Shown here one piece after another: positions 54,356-63,677 of a stretch of DNA of 64,000 nt. Origin of the DNA: Ancylobacter aquaticus. GTDB taxonomy: Bacteria; Pseudomonadota; Alphaproteobacteria; Rhizobiales; Xanthobacteraceae. The translations under genes were made by a program, and so were the position numbers. The first letter of the stretch is position 1; every line of letters starts with the position of its first letter. The DNA lies in assembly GCF_004339465.1 (NCBI RefSeq), contig NZ_SMFY01000003.1:372001-436000 (forward strand), read 5' to 3'. The notes under the pieces were generated by a model that searched no databases, was not told where the DNA came from, and was given only the letters and a program-made list of their open reading frames with translations.

Positions 54356-55831
54356 TCAGGCGCCGTCTTCCAGCCACGTGCGGCCGTCGCGCTCGATAAG
54401 GGCGATGGCGGCCGAGGGGCCCCAGGTGCCGGCGGTGTACGGTCGCGGTGGTTCCTTGGCGCCACGCCACGCCTGCAGGATCGGGTCCACCCATTTCCAC
54501 GCCGCCTCGACCTCGTCGCGGCGCATGAACAGGGTCTGGTTGCCGCGCACCACGTCGAGGATGAGGCGTTCATAGGCGTCCGGGTTGCGGACCTTGAACG
54601 CCTTGGCGAAGCTCATGTCGAGCGGCACATGGGTGAGGCGGATGCCGCCGGGACCGGGATCCTTGATCATCAGCCACAGCTTCACGCCCTCGTCGGGCTG
54701 GAGGCGGATGACCAGACGGTTCGATTCGATCGGCCCGACATTGGCGTCGAACACCGAATGCGGCACCGGCTTGAATCCGACCACGATTTCCGAGACCCGC
54801 GAGGCGAGCCGCTTGCCGGTGCGCAGGTAGAAGGGCACGCCGGCCCAGCGCCAGTTCTCCACCTCGGCCTTCACCGCGACGAAGGTCTCGGTGTGGCTGG
54901 TGGAGGAGCCGAGCTCGTCGAGATAGCCCGACACCGCCCCGCCGGCCGAGGCGCCGGCGCGGTACTGGCCGCGCACGGTGACGGCCGCCATGTTCTGGTC
55001 GTCGATCGGCTTGAGGGCGCGCAGAACCTTCAGCTTCTCATCGCGCACCGCGTCGGCGTCGAGCGAGGCGGGCGGCTCCATGGCAACGAGGCAGAGCAGT
55101 TGCAGGATGTGGTTCTGCACCATGTCGCGCATCGCGCCCGCGGTGTCGTAATAGCCGGCCCGTTCCTCCACGCCGAGGGCTTCGGCGACGGTGATCTGCA
55201 CATGGTCGATATGGGCGTTGTTCCACAGCGGCTCGAAAAGGGCGTTGGCGAAGCGCAGCGCCATCAGGTTCTGGACCGTCTCCTTCCCGAGATAATGGTC
55301 GATGCGGTAGACGCGGTCTTCCGGGAAGATGCGGCCGATCTGCTCATTGAGCGCCACGGCGGATTTGAGATCCTTGCCGATCGGCTTCTCGATGACGACG
55401 CGGCCATTGCGGGAGAGCCCGTATTTGCCCAGCCGCTCGCAGATCGGCCCGAACAGATGCGGGGCCGTGGCGAGATAATAGACCGGGATATGGTCCGGGA
55501 ACGCCTCGACGCGCTGCGCCAGCTCCGGCCAGCCGCCATCGGCGTCGGCATCGGCGGCGACATAGGACAGGCGGGCGAGGAAGCGATCCACCTCCGGCCC
55601 TTCGAGCTCGCTCGCCGGGATGTGGTCGCTCAGCGCCTGGCGGGCGAAAGCGCGGAACTGGTCGTCGCTCAGCGCGCGGCGCGAGACACCGATGATGGTG
55701 GCATCGTCGGGAAGCTGGCCATCGAGATCGCGATGAAAGAGCGCCGGGATCAGCTTGCGGCGGGCAAGGTCGCCGGTCGCCCCGAAGACGGTGAGGGTGA
55801 AGGGAGCCACCGGAATCACGCGGCTGGTCAT
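54356..55831 (-). CDS. zwf: Glucose-6-phosphate 1-dehydrogenase
   Basis: 491 residues from ATG 55831, behind AAGGAGA. Rossmann start TLTVFGATGDLARRKLIPAL, substrate motif RIDHYLGKETVQNLM with the catalytic His region, and WRWAGVPFYLRTGKRL. Makes 6-phosphogluconolactone and NADPH. First gene of the operon; 177 bp separate it from pgl. Regulator unknown. Confidence 0.96.
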   Translation of the reverse strand: MTSRVIPVAPFTLTVFGATGDLARRKLIPALFHRDLDGQLPDDATIIGVSRRALSDDQFRAFARQALSDHIPASELEGPEVDRFLARLSYVAADADADGGWPELAQRVEAFPDHIPVYYLATAPHLFGPICERLGKYGLSRNGRVVIEKPIGKDLKSAVALNEQIGRIFPEDRVYRIDHYLGKETVQNLMALRFANALFEPLWNNAHIDHVQITVAEALGVEERAGYYDTAGAMRDMVQNHILQLLCLVAMEPPASLDADAVRDEKLKVLRALKPIDDQNMAAVTVRGQYRAGASAGGAVSGYLDELGSSTSHTETFVAVKAEVENWRWAGVPFYLRTGKRLASRVSEIVVGFKPVPHSVFDANVGPIESNRLVIRLQPDEGVKLWLMIKDPGPGGIRLTHVPLDMSFAKAFKVRNPDAYERLILDVVRGNQTLFMRRDEVEAAWKWVDPILQAWRGAKEPPRPYTAGTWGPSAAIALIERDGRTWLEDGA

Positions 55832-56570
55832 CTGATCAGTGTCTCCTTGATGTCCCGCAGCCGGGACGGGAGGTGGGTCGGTCCATAGTCGCGCCACGGT
55901 AGGCGCGGGAGCCGCTTCACCTGACTCCTAGCAAAAACGATTCCGCGCCGCGACCCGGGGCGGCGGGGAGGGACGCCATCGCCCCGATTTCCCGTGCGGT
56001 GCCGGCTGGAACGCCGGTCCGGACCACAGGGAATCCGCAGTCCGCTTCCACATATCTGTGTTGCACCGCAACAATATGGCGACAAAGTGGGCGAGCGCAG
56101 GGCGAAATCAGGCGAAGTGCGGGCACTCATGTATTCGCGCGGCAGCGGGCACGAGGGCAAGAGAGCCGCAACCTGGGGTCCCCGCGGCCCTGCGCATGCC
56201 CGGGAGGTTCGTCAGCGCCGCAGCGGAAGCCTGTGAAAAAAGGCTTTCTGGTCAATGGTTTGAGTAATAACATATTCACTCACACATTATGAATTATTAC
56301 GTATACCAAGAGCGGTATGCCAAATACATAATAACCAAAATACGTAATGCCAATTGACCTTGCGGCGCAACATTGAACTTTAGAATTAGCACTTGGCTTC
56401 GGCTTATTCTTGGTACAAGTTATTCCACAGAATATCCGGCGGAGAGACACAACAATATCGCCGGTTATCGAGGTCCCGCCCCGTCCCCGGACGCGAGGTG
56501 AGACCCAAACAAAGAGCCGACCAGTCACTGAGTCGGCCGTTCGCCAAACCCTTTGGGAAGGAAACGCCAA
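55832..56570. other. 739-bp control region between divergent zwf and tctC
   Basis: No gene seen. The left part (to about 56230) has ordinary GC and must hold the zwf promoter. The segment about 56230-56420 is strikingly A/T-rich and packed with inverted repeats (separate entry). The right part is a leader of about 150 bp ending in GGGAAGGAAA before the tctC start. No tRNA or riboswitch recognised. Confidence 0.6.
56264..56348. promoter_or_regulatory. Nested inverted repeats upstream of tctCBA, probable operator
   Basis: Three overlapping pairs: GTAATAA (56264-56270) with TTATTAC (56294-56300); ATTACGTAT (56296-56304) with ATACGTAAT (56340-56348); GTATACC (56301-56307) with GGTATGC (56314-56320, one mismatch). 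Short A/T-rich palindromes around GTATAC are typical of GntR/FCD operators, and such a regulator is coded at 60208 after tctA. A TTGACC at 56354 could be a -35, but no well-spaced -10 is visible. Confidence 0.55.
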
Positions 56571-57581
56571 ATGAAACATCTGCATGCTCTCGGCCTCGGT
56601 GCCGTGACCGCTCTTGGCATGACGGCCCTGTCCATGCTGCCCGCCGCAGCCGCCTGGGAGCCCACCAAGCCGGTCGAGTTCATCGTGCCCGCAGGCACCG
56701 GCGGCGGCGCCGACCAGATGGCCCGTACGCTCCAGGGCATCATCGCCAAGCATGACCTGATGTCGACCCAGCTGGTCGTCATCAACAAGTCCGGCGGCGC
56801 CGGCGGCGAGGGCTTCCTCGACGTGAAGAGCAACAAGGGCAATCCGCACAAGATCGTCATCTCGCTCTCCAACCTGTTCACCACCCCGCTCGCCACCGGC
56901 ATTCCCTTCAACTGGAAGGACCTGACCCCGGTCGCGATGCTGGCGCTCGACGAGTTCGTGCTGTGGGTGAACGCCGAGGCGCCCTACAAGACCGCCAAGG
57001 AATACGAAGACGCCATCAAGGCGGCGCCGGACAACACCTTCAAGATGGGTGGTACCGGCTCCAAGCAGGAAGACCAGATCATCACCGTCGCCATCCAGAA
57101 GGCGCTCGGCAAGAAGCTGACCTACATCCCCTACAAGGGCGGCGGCGAGGTTGCGGTGCAGCTGGTCGGCGGGCACATCAATTCGAGCGTGAACAACCCG
57201 ATCGAGGCCGTCTCCCAGTGGCGCGGCGACAAGGTTCGCCCGCTCTGCGTGTTCGACTCGAAGACCCTGCCCTACACCGACAAGATCCAGGGCGACCTGT
57301 CCTGGTCCTCGGTTCCGACCTGCAAGTCGGAAGGTCTCGACGTGGAATATCTGATGCTGCGCGGCGTCTTCATGCCCCCGGGCGTGACCGACGAGCAGGT
57401 CGCCTACTTCGTCGATCTGTTCAAGCGCGTTCGCGAGACCCCCGAGTGGAAGCAGCTGATGAAGGATGGCGCGTTCAACCAGACCTTCATGGCGGGCGAC
57501 GAGTTCAAGGCGTGGCTTGACCAGGCCGAGACGACCCACAAGGGCCTGATGCAGGAAGCGGGCTTCATCGCCGGCAACTGA
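56571..57581 (+). CDS. tctC: Tripartite tricarboxylate transporter substrate-binding protein
   Basis: 336 residues from ATG 56571 behind GGGAAGGAAA. Signal peptide cut near residue 25 (LSMLPAAAAW). TctC/Bug fold: WEPTKPVEFIVPAGTGGGAD, VINKSGGAGGEGFLDVKSNK, FKMGGTGSKQEDQIITVAIQ, LTYIPYKGGGEVAVQLVGGH. Captures a carboxylate, substrate unknown, for the TctAB permease. First gene of tctCBA; 225 bp separate it from tctB, starting with a GCGCCA/TGGCGC hairpin (57583-57598) that may stabilise a separate tctC mRNA end. Confidence 0.93.
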   Translation: MKHLHALGLGAVTALGMTALSMLPAAAAWEPTKPVEFIVPAGTGGGADQMARTLQGIIAKHDLMSTQLVVINKSGGAGGEGFLDVKSNKGNPHKIVISLSNLFTTPLATGIPFNWKDLTPVAMLALDEFVLWVNAEAPYKTAKEYEDAIKAAPDNTFKMGGTGSKQEDQIITVAIQKALGKKLTYIPYKGGGEVAVQLVGGHINSSVNNPIEAVSQWRGDKVRPLCVFDSKTLPYTDKIQGDLSWSSVPTCKSEGLDVEYLMLRGVFMPPGVTDEQVAYFVDLFKRVRETPEWKQLMKDGAFNQTFMAGDEFKAWLDQAETTHKGLMQEAGFIAGN

Positions 57582-57806
57582 TGCGCCACGACTGGCGCCT
57601 ACGCCCGAGAACAGCCGGCCGATAGCCGACTGCGGAATCTGCGAGAATCGTGGAAACACGGCGAAGGGCGGGGGATCGAAAGGTCCTCCGCCTGGCCGCC
57701 CCCGGGCCTGAGACGAACACCCTAGCAGCGATTGAGCCTCCAACACGCCGCCGACGGGGTAGTCCCGCCGGGTGGTCTTTTGCGCGAATTTTTTCGGAGA
57801 ATCTTG

Positions 57807-58307
57807 ATGGAACAGGCTCACCACGGAGCCGGAGCTGGACCCAGGCAACGTGCCGTCGAGATCGGCACGGCACTGCTGACCATGCTGTTCGGCCTCATTG
57901 TCATTTATGGCAGCGTCATCGTCGGCTCCGGGTGGGGTTCGGACGGTCCGCAGGCCGGATTCTTTCCCTTCTATGTCGGGCTCATCATCTGCATCTGCAG
58001 CCTGATCAACCTTGTCATGGCGCTGCGCGAGGCGGATTCGGGCCTGTTCGCGGAATGGGGCCAACTCGGCCAGGTGCTGCGGGTGCTGATTCCGGCGACG
58101 ATCTATGTCGCGCTGATCCCGTTCCTCGGCATCTACCTTCCGTCGTTCCTGCTCATCGTCGTGTTCATGACCTGGCTGGGCAAATACGGCTTCCCGCTTT
58201 CGCTGGCGGTCGCTGTCGGTGTGCCCGCGTTCTTCTACCTGACGCTTGAGCGCTGGTTCCTGATCCCCCTCCCCAAGGGGCCGATCGAGGCGATGCTCGG
58301 ACTCTGA
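57807..58307 (+). CDS. tctB: Tripartite tricarboxylate transporter small membrane subunit
   Basis: 166 residues from ATG 57807 behind CGGAGA. Four membrane segments (about 22-45, 52-72, 90-112, 118-150): ALLTMLFGLIVIYGSVIVGS, GPQAGFFPFYVGLIICICSL, the hallmark of TctB. Pairs with TctA in the inner membrane. The frame is open upstream but only the part from 57807 fits the family. Confidence 0.92.
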   Translation: MEQAHHGAGAGPRQRAVEIGTALLTMLFGLIVIYGSVIVGSGWGSDGPQAGFFPFYVGLIICICSLINLVMALREADSGLFAEWGQLGQVLRVLIPATIYVALIPFLGIYLPSFLLIVVFMTWLGKYGFPLSLAVAVGVPAFFYLTLERWFLIPLPKGPIEAMLGL

Positions 58308-58360
58308 ACGCCAACAGATAAGACGGGGCCGGTTGCGGCCGCTCCCAGGGAAACGCGCCC

Positions 58361-59875
58361 ATGATCGTCGACAATTTCATCAACCTCTATCACGGCTTCT
58401 ACATAGCCGGCGATCCGTTCAACATCCTGCTGATGGTGATCGGTATCCTGCTCGGTGTGATCATCGGCGTGCTGCCGGGACTGGGCGGAGCCAACGGCGT
58501 CGCCATCCTGCTGCCGCTGACCTTCTCGATGTCGCCCACCTCGGCGATCATCCTTCTGACCTGCATCTACTGGGGCGCGCTGTTTGGCGGCGCCATCACC
58601 TCGGTCCTGTTCAACATTCCGGGCGAACCCTGGTCCGTGGCGACGACCTTCGACGGTCATCCCATGGCCCGCTCGGGACGGGCAGGCGAGGCACTGACCG
58701 CCGCCTTCACCTCGTCCTTCGTCGGCGCCTTCTTCGCCATCGTGATGATTACTCTCATCGCGCCGCTGGTCGCCCAGTTCGCGTTGCAGTTCGGTCCAGC
58801 CGAAAAATTCGCGGTGTACTTCCTCGCCTTTGCCTCCTTCGTCGGCATGAGCAAGGAACCGCCGGCCAAGACCATCGTGTCGATGATGATCGGCTTCGCC
58901 CTCGCGGCGGTCGGCCTCGACATGGTGACCGGCCAGCTGCGCCTGACCTTCGGCGTTACCGAGCTGCTCAACGGCTTCGACTTCCTGATCGCGGTCATCG
59001 GCCTGTTCGGCATCGGTGAAATCCTGCTCACCATGGAAGAGGGCCTGGAGTTCCGCGGCAAGGCGGCGAAGATCGACCCGAAGATCGTGTGGAAGACCTG
59101 GAAGACGCTGCCCAAATACTGGGCCACGTCTCTGCGCTCCTGCATCATCGGCTGCTGGATGGGCATCACGCCCGCCGGTGCGACGCCGGCCTCCTTCATG
59201 GCCTATGGCATCGCCAAGCGCGTGTCGAAGAACGGCAAGAACTTCGGCAATGGCGAAATCGAGGGCGTCGTGGCCCCCGAGACCGCCGCGCACGCCGCCG
59301 GCACCGCCGCCATGCTTCCCATGCTGGCGCTGGGCGTTCCCGGCTCGCCGACCGCCGCGGTTCTGCTCGGCGGCCTGCTGATCTGGGGTCTGCAGCCCGG
59401 TCCGATGCTGTTCGTCGAACAGGCTGAATTCGTGTGGGGCCTCATCGCCTCCATGTATCTCGGCAACATCGTCGGCCTCATTCTGGTGCTGACCACGGTG
59501 CCGCTGTTTGCCTCGATCCTGCGCATTCCGTTCTCGATCATCGCCCCGGTGATCCTGGTGATCTGCGCCATCGGTGCCTACACGGTGAACAACAACGTGT
59601 TCGACGTGCTGATGATGATGGTGTTCGGCGTCCTCGGCTATCTGCTGAAGAAGACGAACTACCCGCTGGCGCCCCTGGTGCTGGCCATCGTTCTCGGCGA
59701 CAGCGCCGAGGAAGCCTTCCGTCAGTCCCTGCTCGGCTCGGGCGGTTCGCTCGCGGTGTTCTGGTCGAACCCGCTGGTGTCGACCATCATGGGCCTCGGC
59801 CTCATCGCCGGCCTGTGGCCGCTGATCGCCATGGCCTTCGCCAAGCTGCGTGGTAACACCACCCAGCCGGCCTGA
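58361..59875 (+). CDS. tctA: Tripartite tricarboxylate transporter large membrane subunit
   Basis: 504 residues with about eleven membrane segments. TctA signatures: GVIIGVLPGLGGANGVAILL, TCIYWGALFGGAITSVLFNI then PGEPWSVATTFDGHPMARSG, GIGEILLTMEEG, ALGVPGSPTAAVLLGGLLIW then GLQPGPMLF. Complete C-terminus, unlike the remnant at 30.1 kb. Sodium- or proton-driven uptake. Last structural gene of the operon. Confidence 0.95.
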   Translation: MIVDNFINLYHGFYIAGDPFNILLMVIGILLGVIIGVLPGLGGANGVAILLPLTFSMSPTSAIILLTCIYWGALFGGAITSVLFNIPGEPWSVATTFDGHPMARSGRAGEALTAAFTSSFVGAFFAIVMITLIAPLVAQFALQFGPAEKFAVYFLAFASFVGMSKEPPAKTIVSMMIGFALAAVGLDMVTGQLRLTFGVTELLNGFDFLIAVIGLFGIGEILLTMEEGLEFRGKAAKIDPKIVWKTWKTLPKYWATSLRSCIIGCWMGITPAGATPASFMAYGIAKRVSKNGKNFGNGEIEGVVAPETAAHAAGTAAMLPMLALGVPGSPTAAVLLGGLLIWGLQPGPMLFVEQAEFVWGLIASMYLGNIVGLILVLTTVPLFASILRIPFSIIAPVILVICAIGAYTVNNNVFDVLMMMVFGVLGYLLKKTNYPLAPLVLAIVLGDSAEEAFRQSLLGSGGSLAVFWSNPLVSTIMGLGLIAGLWPLIAMAFAKLRGNTTQPA

Positions 59876-59891
59876 ACCCGGCACTGAAATG

Positions 59892-59918
59892 GCCCGCCGC
59901 GCTTTTTGTGCGGCGGGC
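59892..59918 (+). terminator. Hairpin after tctA
   Basis: GCCCGCCGC and GCGGCGGGC form a perfect 9-bp stem with the loop GCTTTTTGT, 17 bp past the tctA stop. T bases are in the loop and not after the stem, so it may slow rather than fully end transcription toward the GntR gene. Confidence 0.5.
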
Positions 59919-60207
59919 TCTGTCGCAAGAAGGATGACCTTGCGTCATCCCTCTCGCGGCGCCCAGGCGAAGGGCGGGGCCAATCGCTCTTCCGCCGAAT
60001 CCCTCGCCCCCGGAGAGGGAAATCGGGCCATCAACGGTCGCGGGACACTCCGCCGCCCGAGCCACGCACCAGAAGGTGGCCGGCGGACGGAAGCGCGAAC
60101 CGGCGTTTCGGGGGACGGGAGGCAACGCCAATGATCTATGCCGATACGAAGCTTCATCGCCGATGCCTTGGGCCGGTGCTCAGCGGCCGGCTGGGGATGG
60201 ACGCATC

Positions 60208-60936
60208 ATGATGAGCGTCGAAAGCACCATTCGACGGGTCAATGGAGGAGCGGCCAAGCTCTCCGTGGCGCCGCTCGAGGACACGTCCACCTTCAAGAAC
60301 CGCGCCTATGCCGCGCTCAAGGAGGTGATTGTCTCGCTCAACATCTACGACCAGTCCAACGAGGTGCGCCTCGACGAGCGCCAGCTCGCCCAGAGCCTCG
60401 GGGTCAGCCGCACCCCGGTGCGCGAGGCGATGGCGCAACTTGAACGCGAGGGCTTCGTGCATTCCGTGCCACGGCGCGGCATTTATGTCGTGCGCAAGAC
60501 CCGGCGCGAAGTGATCGAGATGATCCAGGTCTGGGCCGCGCTGGAAAGCCTCGCGGCGCGGCTGATCACGGTCCACGCCAGCGACGAGGAGATCGGCCGG
60601 CTGCGGCAGATGTTCGCCACCTTCGACGAGGCCGGCGGCCCGCACGCCAAGCTCGACGAGTATTCGGAAGTGAACATCCATTTTCACCAGACGATCATCG
60701 CCATGGGTGGCAATGGCATCCTGGTCAATCTGGCGGAAAACCTGTTCACCCACATGCGGATGATCCGCCGCAAGACCATCGGCGAGGAGAACCGGGCCGA
60801 CCGTTCGATCCAGGATCATCTGGCCATCATCCAGGCGCTCGAAGCGCGCGATACCGACGCGGCCGAGGTGCTGGTGCGCAATCACGCGCTGGGGCTGGCC
60901 GACCACGTCTCGCGCTACGCCGACTATCTCGAATAG
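60208..60936 (+). CDS. GntR-family regulator with FCD domain, likely controller of tctCBA
   Basis: 242 residues from ATG 60208 (next ATG 60211). Winged helix at about residues 28-90 (YAALKEVIVSLNIYDQSNEV, LAQSLGVSRTPVREAMAQLE), then the FCD helical bundle with metal ligands (NIHFHQTIIAMGGNGILVNL, ADRSIQDHLAIIQALEARDT). Lies 330 bp downstream of tctA on the same strand. The inverted repeats before tctC are its best candidate site; the ligand is probably the transported acid. Ended by the terminator at 60983. Confidence 0.9.
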   Translation: MMSVESTIRRVNGGAAKLSVAPLEDTSTFKNRAYAALKEVIVSLNIYDQSNEVRLDERQLAQSLGVSRTPVREAMAQLEREGFVHSVPRRGIYVVRKTRREVIEMIQVWAALESLAARLITVHASDEEIGRLRQMFATFDEAGGPHAKLDEYSEVNIHFHQTIIAMGGNGILVNLAENLFTHMRMIRRKTIGEENRADRSIQDHLAIIQALEARDTDAAEVLVRNHALGLADHVSRYADYLE

Positions 60937-60982
60937 GGCGGCGCCTGCGCCGCGCGTCGGCACGCCCCACACGCACACTCGA

Positions 60983-61016
60983 CCCGGCGGGTTCCTCGAC
61001 CCCGCCGGGCTTTTTT
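60983..61016 (+). terminator. Rho-independent terminator of the GntR gene
   Basis: CCCGGCGGG and CCCGCCGGG form a perfect 9-bp stem with a 9-base loop, followed by CTTTTTT. Confidence 0.88.
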
Positions 61017-61204
61017 GCTTGCGGCGCCCTGCGGCCTGACGCGTGGAGGTGTGGCGCGGCTGCACCGACGCGGCAGCTTCGGTCGCGCGCGGCCGGGCCG
61101 CCGTTGCGCCCCCGCAATGATTGCGTTACCCACGGTTCAGGTCCGCCGCGGGACCTCATCCCATTGCTGAACCGACCGACCCGCCGCAGGAGGAGCCGCC
61201 CGGC

Positions 61205-61666
61205 ATGCTGCGCTCGCTGACCGATTTCATTGCCGAGATTGCCGGCGGCGCTCGCGAGGCTTCCGCCTTTGCCGAGAACGACTACCGGCTGGCGGCTGCC
61301 GCCCTGCTGGTGCATGTGGTGACGATCGACGGCGTGATCGGCGCCGACGAGATGGACAAGCTGCGCCGCCTCCTCGCCGCCCGCTTCGCGCTCTCCGAGG
61401 ACGACGCCGAAAAGCTGCTCGAAGCCGCCATCGCCCGCGATGCCGAGGCTGTCGATCTCTACGCCTTCACCAGCGTGCTGAACCGCGCCATGGACGAAGA
61501 AGGCCGTCGCCGGGTGGTGGAGATGATGTTCGAGGTCGCCTATGCCGATGGCGGGTTGACCGAGTTCGAGGACAACCTGGTCTGGCGCGCGGCCGAATTG
61601 CTCAACATCACTTCGCGCGACCGGGTGGATATTCGCAAGCGCGTGCGGGACACCTTCGAGGGCTGA
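61205..61666 (+). CDS. TerB-family (tellurite resistance-like) protein
   Basis: 153 residues from ATG 61205 behind GCAGGAGGAG. Helical TerB domain with acidic repeats: AAALLVHVVTIDGVIGADEM and MFEVAYADGGLTEFEDNLVW, two DGxxxxxE metal-binding-like motifs. Such small TerB proteins are common in alphaproteobacteria without other ter genes, so tellurite resistance should not be assumed. Role unknown. Confidence 0.87.
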   Translation: MLRSLTDFIAEIAGGAREASAFAENDYRLAAAALLVHVVTIDGVIGADEMDKLRRLLAARFALSEDDAEKLLEAAIARDAEAVDLYAFTSVLNRAMDEEGRRRVVEMMFEVAYADGGLTEFEDNLVWRAAELLNITSRDRVDIRKRVRDTFEG

Positions 61667-61773
61667 ATGCCTGCCCCGCGCTGGCGAGGGGTTGAGCCGC
61701 AGGCCGAATCGTGGCGTCATCCTTGCTTGCGGGAGGCTCGGCACTCCCGCCCGGTTCCCGCCGCACCGAGATC

Positions 61774-62541
61774 ATGGCTTTCGCAGAGACCCCGCTCCCC
61801 ATTCTGATCGTGCTCCATCAGGAGCATTCCTCCCCCGGCCGCGTCGGAAGGCTGCTGGCCGAGCGGGGGCACCGGCTCGACATAAGGCGGCCGTGCCTGG
61901 GCGAAGCGCTGCCGCCCACGCTCGCCGGCCATGCCGGAGCGGTGGTGTTCGGCGGCCCGCAAAGCGCCAATGACTGCCACGACTATGTGCGGGCCGAGAT
62001 CGACTGGATCGGCGTGCCGCTGCGCGAGGGCAAGCCCTATCTCGGCATTTGCCTCGGCGCGCAGATGCTGGCGCGCCATCTCGGCGCCCGCGTCGCGCCG
62101 CACCCCGAAGGGCTGGTCGAGATCGGCTACTACCCGATCCGCGCCACCGATGCCGGCACGCAGATGCTGCGCGATCCGGCCACGCCGCCACCCGCCGGCC
62201 CGGCGCACTGGCCCGATCATGTCTATCATTGGCACCGCGAGGGCTTCGAGCTCGCCGCAGGGGCGGAACTGCTCGCCGAAGGGCCGACCTTCCCCAACCA
62301 GGCCTTCCGCTACGGCGCCGGCGCCTATGGCATCCAGTTTCATCCGGAAGTCACGCATCACATGATGTGCCGGTGGACGGTGCGGGGTGTCGAAAGGCTT
62401 GCCCTGCCGGGCGCCCGCCCGCGCCGGGCGCATTTCACCGACCGGCTGCAGCATGATGCGCGCATTCGGCTGTGGCTGGAGGCCTTCGTCGAGCACTGGC
62501 TGGCGGGGGATGCCGCCTTGTCCCCTTCCGCCGGCCGCTGA
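61774..62541 (+). CDS. Class I glutamine amidotransferase-like protein
   Basis: 255 residues from ATG 61774; an ATG 21 codons upstream is less likely. Active-site Cys in LGICLGAQMLARHLGA near residue 97 and His-x-Glu in YGIQFHPEVTHHM near 195. AVVFGGPQSANDCHDYVRAE fits the stand-alone GMP-synthase-like amidotransferases (GuaA N-terminal type) of unknown substrate. No synthase partner is next to it. Confidence 0.88.
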   Translation: MAFAETPLPILIVLHQEHSSPGRVGRLLAERGHRLDIRRPCLGEALPPTLAGHAGAVVFGGPQSANDCHDYVRAEIDWIGVPLREGKPYLGICLGAQMLARHLGARVAPHPEGLVEIGYYPIRATDAGTQMLRDPATPPPAGPAHWPDHVYHWHREGFELAAGAELLAEGPTFPNQAFRYGAGAYGIQFHPEVTHHMMCRWTVRGVERLALPGARPRRAHFTDRLQHDARIRLWLEAFVEHWLAGDAALSPSAGR

Positions 62542-62624
62542 GCTGCCGCCGGCCGCTCTGCCCCAGCCGCGCGGGACGGCGCGAGACGGGCTGCAGAGCC
62601 CGGCGTCGGCGGGCAACGTAAAAC

Positions 62625-62664
62625 GCAAAGAAAAGGCCGCGTCGACACCTGCCGACGCGGCCTT
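62625..62664 (-). terminator. Terminator of the mucR-like gene (also usable on plus strand)
   Basis: AAGGCCGCGTCG and CGACGCGGCCTT form a perfect 12-bp stem (62633-62664). Read on the minus strand it is followed by TTTCTTTGCG. On the plus strand CTTCATTTG follows, so it could also end the amidotransferase transcript. Confidence 0.8.
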
Positions 62665-62806
62665 CTTCATTTGCGTACACCTGAAGCACTCTCCGCGAAC
62701 AGCGATAGAACTTCGCGACGAGAACAGGCTCCGCATTATCGCGTAGAGAGCCGGGGCGGCGACAAACCGGCCGCCGCCATCACCGGCTTCAGGCGCAGTG
62801 TCAGCC

Positions 62807-63271
62807 TCAGGCGACCTTCTTGGCGCGGCCGCGCGGCTTGGCCACCGGGCCCGGCACCGGCTTCTTGCGCTGCTGGCCGAGACCCATCTTCTTCGCGAGG
62901 TTTGAGCGCGCTTCAGCATAGCTGGGCGCGACCATCGGATAATCGTTCGGCAGGCCCCACTTGGCGCGGTATTCCTCGGGCGTCATATTGTACTTGGTGC
63001 GAAGATGACGCTTCAGCGACTTGAACTTGAGCCCGTCTTCGAGGCAGATGATATATTCCGGCGTCACCGACTTCTTCACCGGGACGGCAGGCTTCAAGAT
63101 CTCTTCGACGACGGCCGGAACGGGAGCGGAGAGACGAAGCAGGGCGCCATGCACCTTGGCGATCAGATCCGGAAGTTCGGCGGCGGGCACCGAGTTGTTG
63201 CCGACGAAAGCCGCAACGACATCCGCGGTGAGGCCGAGATAGTCGGCCGACACGCTTTCCTGCTCAGACAT
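62807..63271 (-). CDS. MucR/Ros-family transcriptional regulator
   Basis: 154 residues. Ros/MucR domain at about residues 65-135: [20 protein letters not shown] then [19 protein letters not shown] and [20 protein letters not shown]. Of the four zinc ligands of Ros only one Cys and one His remain (second Cys is Asp, second His is Lys), as in some Mesorhizobium homologues thought to fold without zinc. These proteins silence many genes, exopolysaccharide and motility genes among them, by binding AT-rich DNA. A basic Pro/Lys tail ends the protein. Confidence 0.92.
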   Translation of the reverse strand: MSEQESVSADYLGLTADVVAAFVGNNSVPAAELPDLIAKVHGALLRLSAPVPAVVEEILKPAVPVKKSVTPEYIICLEDGLKFKSLKRHLRTKYNMTPEEYRAKWGLPNDYPMVAPSYAEARSNLAKKMGLGQQRKKPVPGPVAKPRGRAKKVA

Positions 63272-63677
63272 TTATTTTCTCCATTGAATCTGCCATCGAT
63301 TTAACATCAAACGTGGAAACGTCAATAAGCAATCGACAAGCAAAGCGGCGTGTTTGTGGCAGTTTCTTCGTTGCGAACTGAAAACTTCGCGGCAGCACCT
63401 TTATTGCCGAAGGCTTCCGGCATCACGGCGCGCTGTTGCGGCGGCCCTTGGGCAAGTCGAATGAAGTCCCGCAGTGGCAAAGGGTTTTAGCGTCGACCGA
63501 TCGTGCCGCCCGCCAATACGACAGGGTGCTCCTGTACTGCCGCGCAGATGCGTTGCCCGAAGGGAAAAGGCTCCGCGAAAGACTCCACAACCAGAGCGAC
63601 GCGCACAATTTCTTGATGAGCGTCGCCTCGAAGTACAATCCTCGGACGTCCGGGGTTGCGTGGCGAGCTTTGTCGAA
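63272..63677. other. Intergenic region between mucR and the tenA-family gene
   Basis: 406 bp. The first 60-70 bases upstream of mucR are A/T-rich and should carry its promoter. Further right, open frames of 60-83 codons exist on both strands (for example 63436-63687 plus), but none has a good start signal or recognisable product, so I call no gene. Confidence 0.5.

Noticed and set aside
55994..56292. Several 70-97 codon frames between zwf and tctC
   Set aside because: Three overlapping frames with no start signals or similarity; the region fits a control region better.
56280..58064. A 594-codon minus-strand frame opposite tctC and tctB
   Set aside because: Low-complexity antisense of two clear transporter genes; its first part falls in the AT-rich control region.
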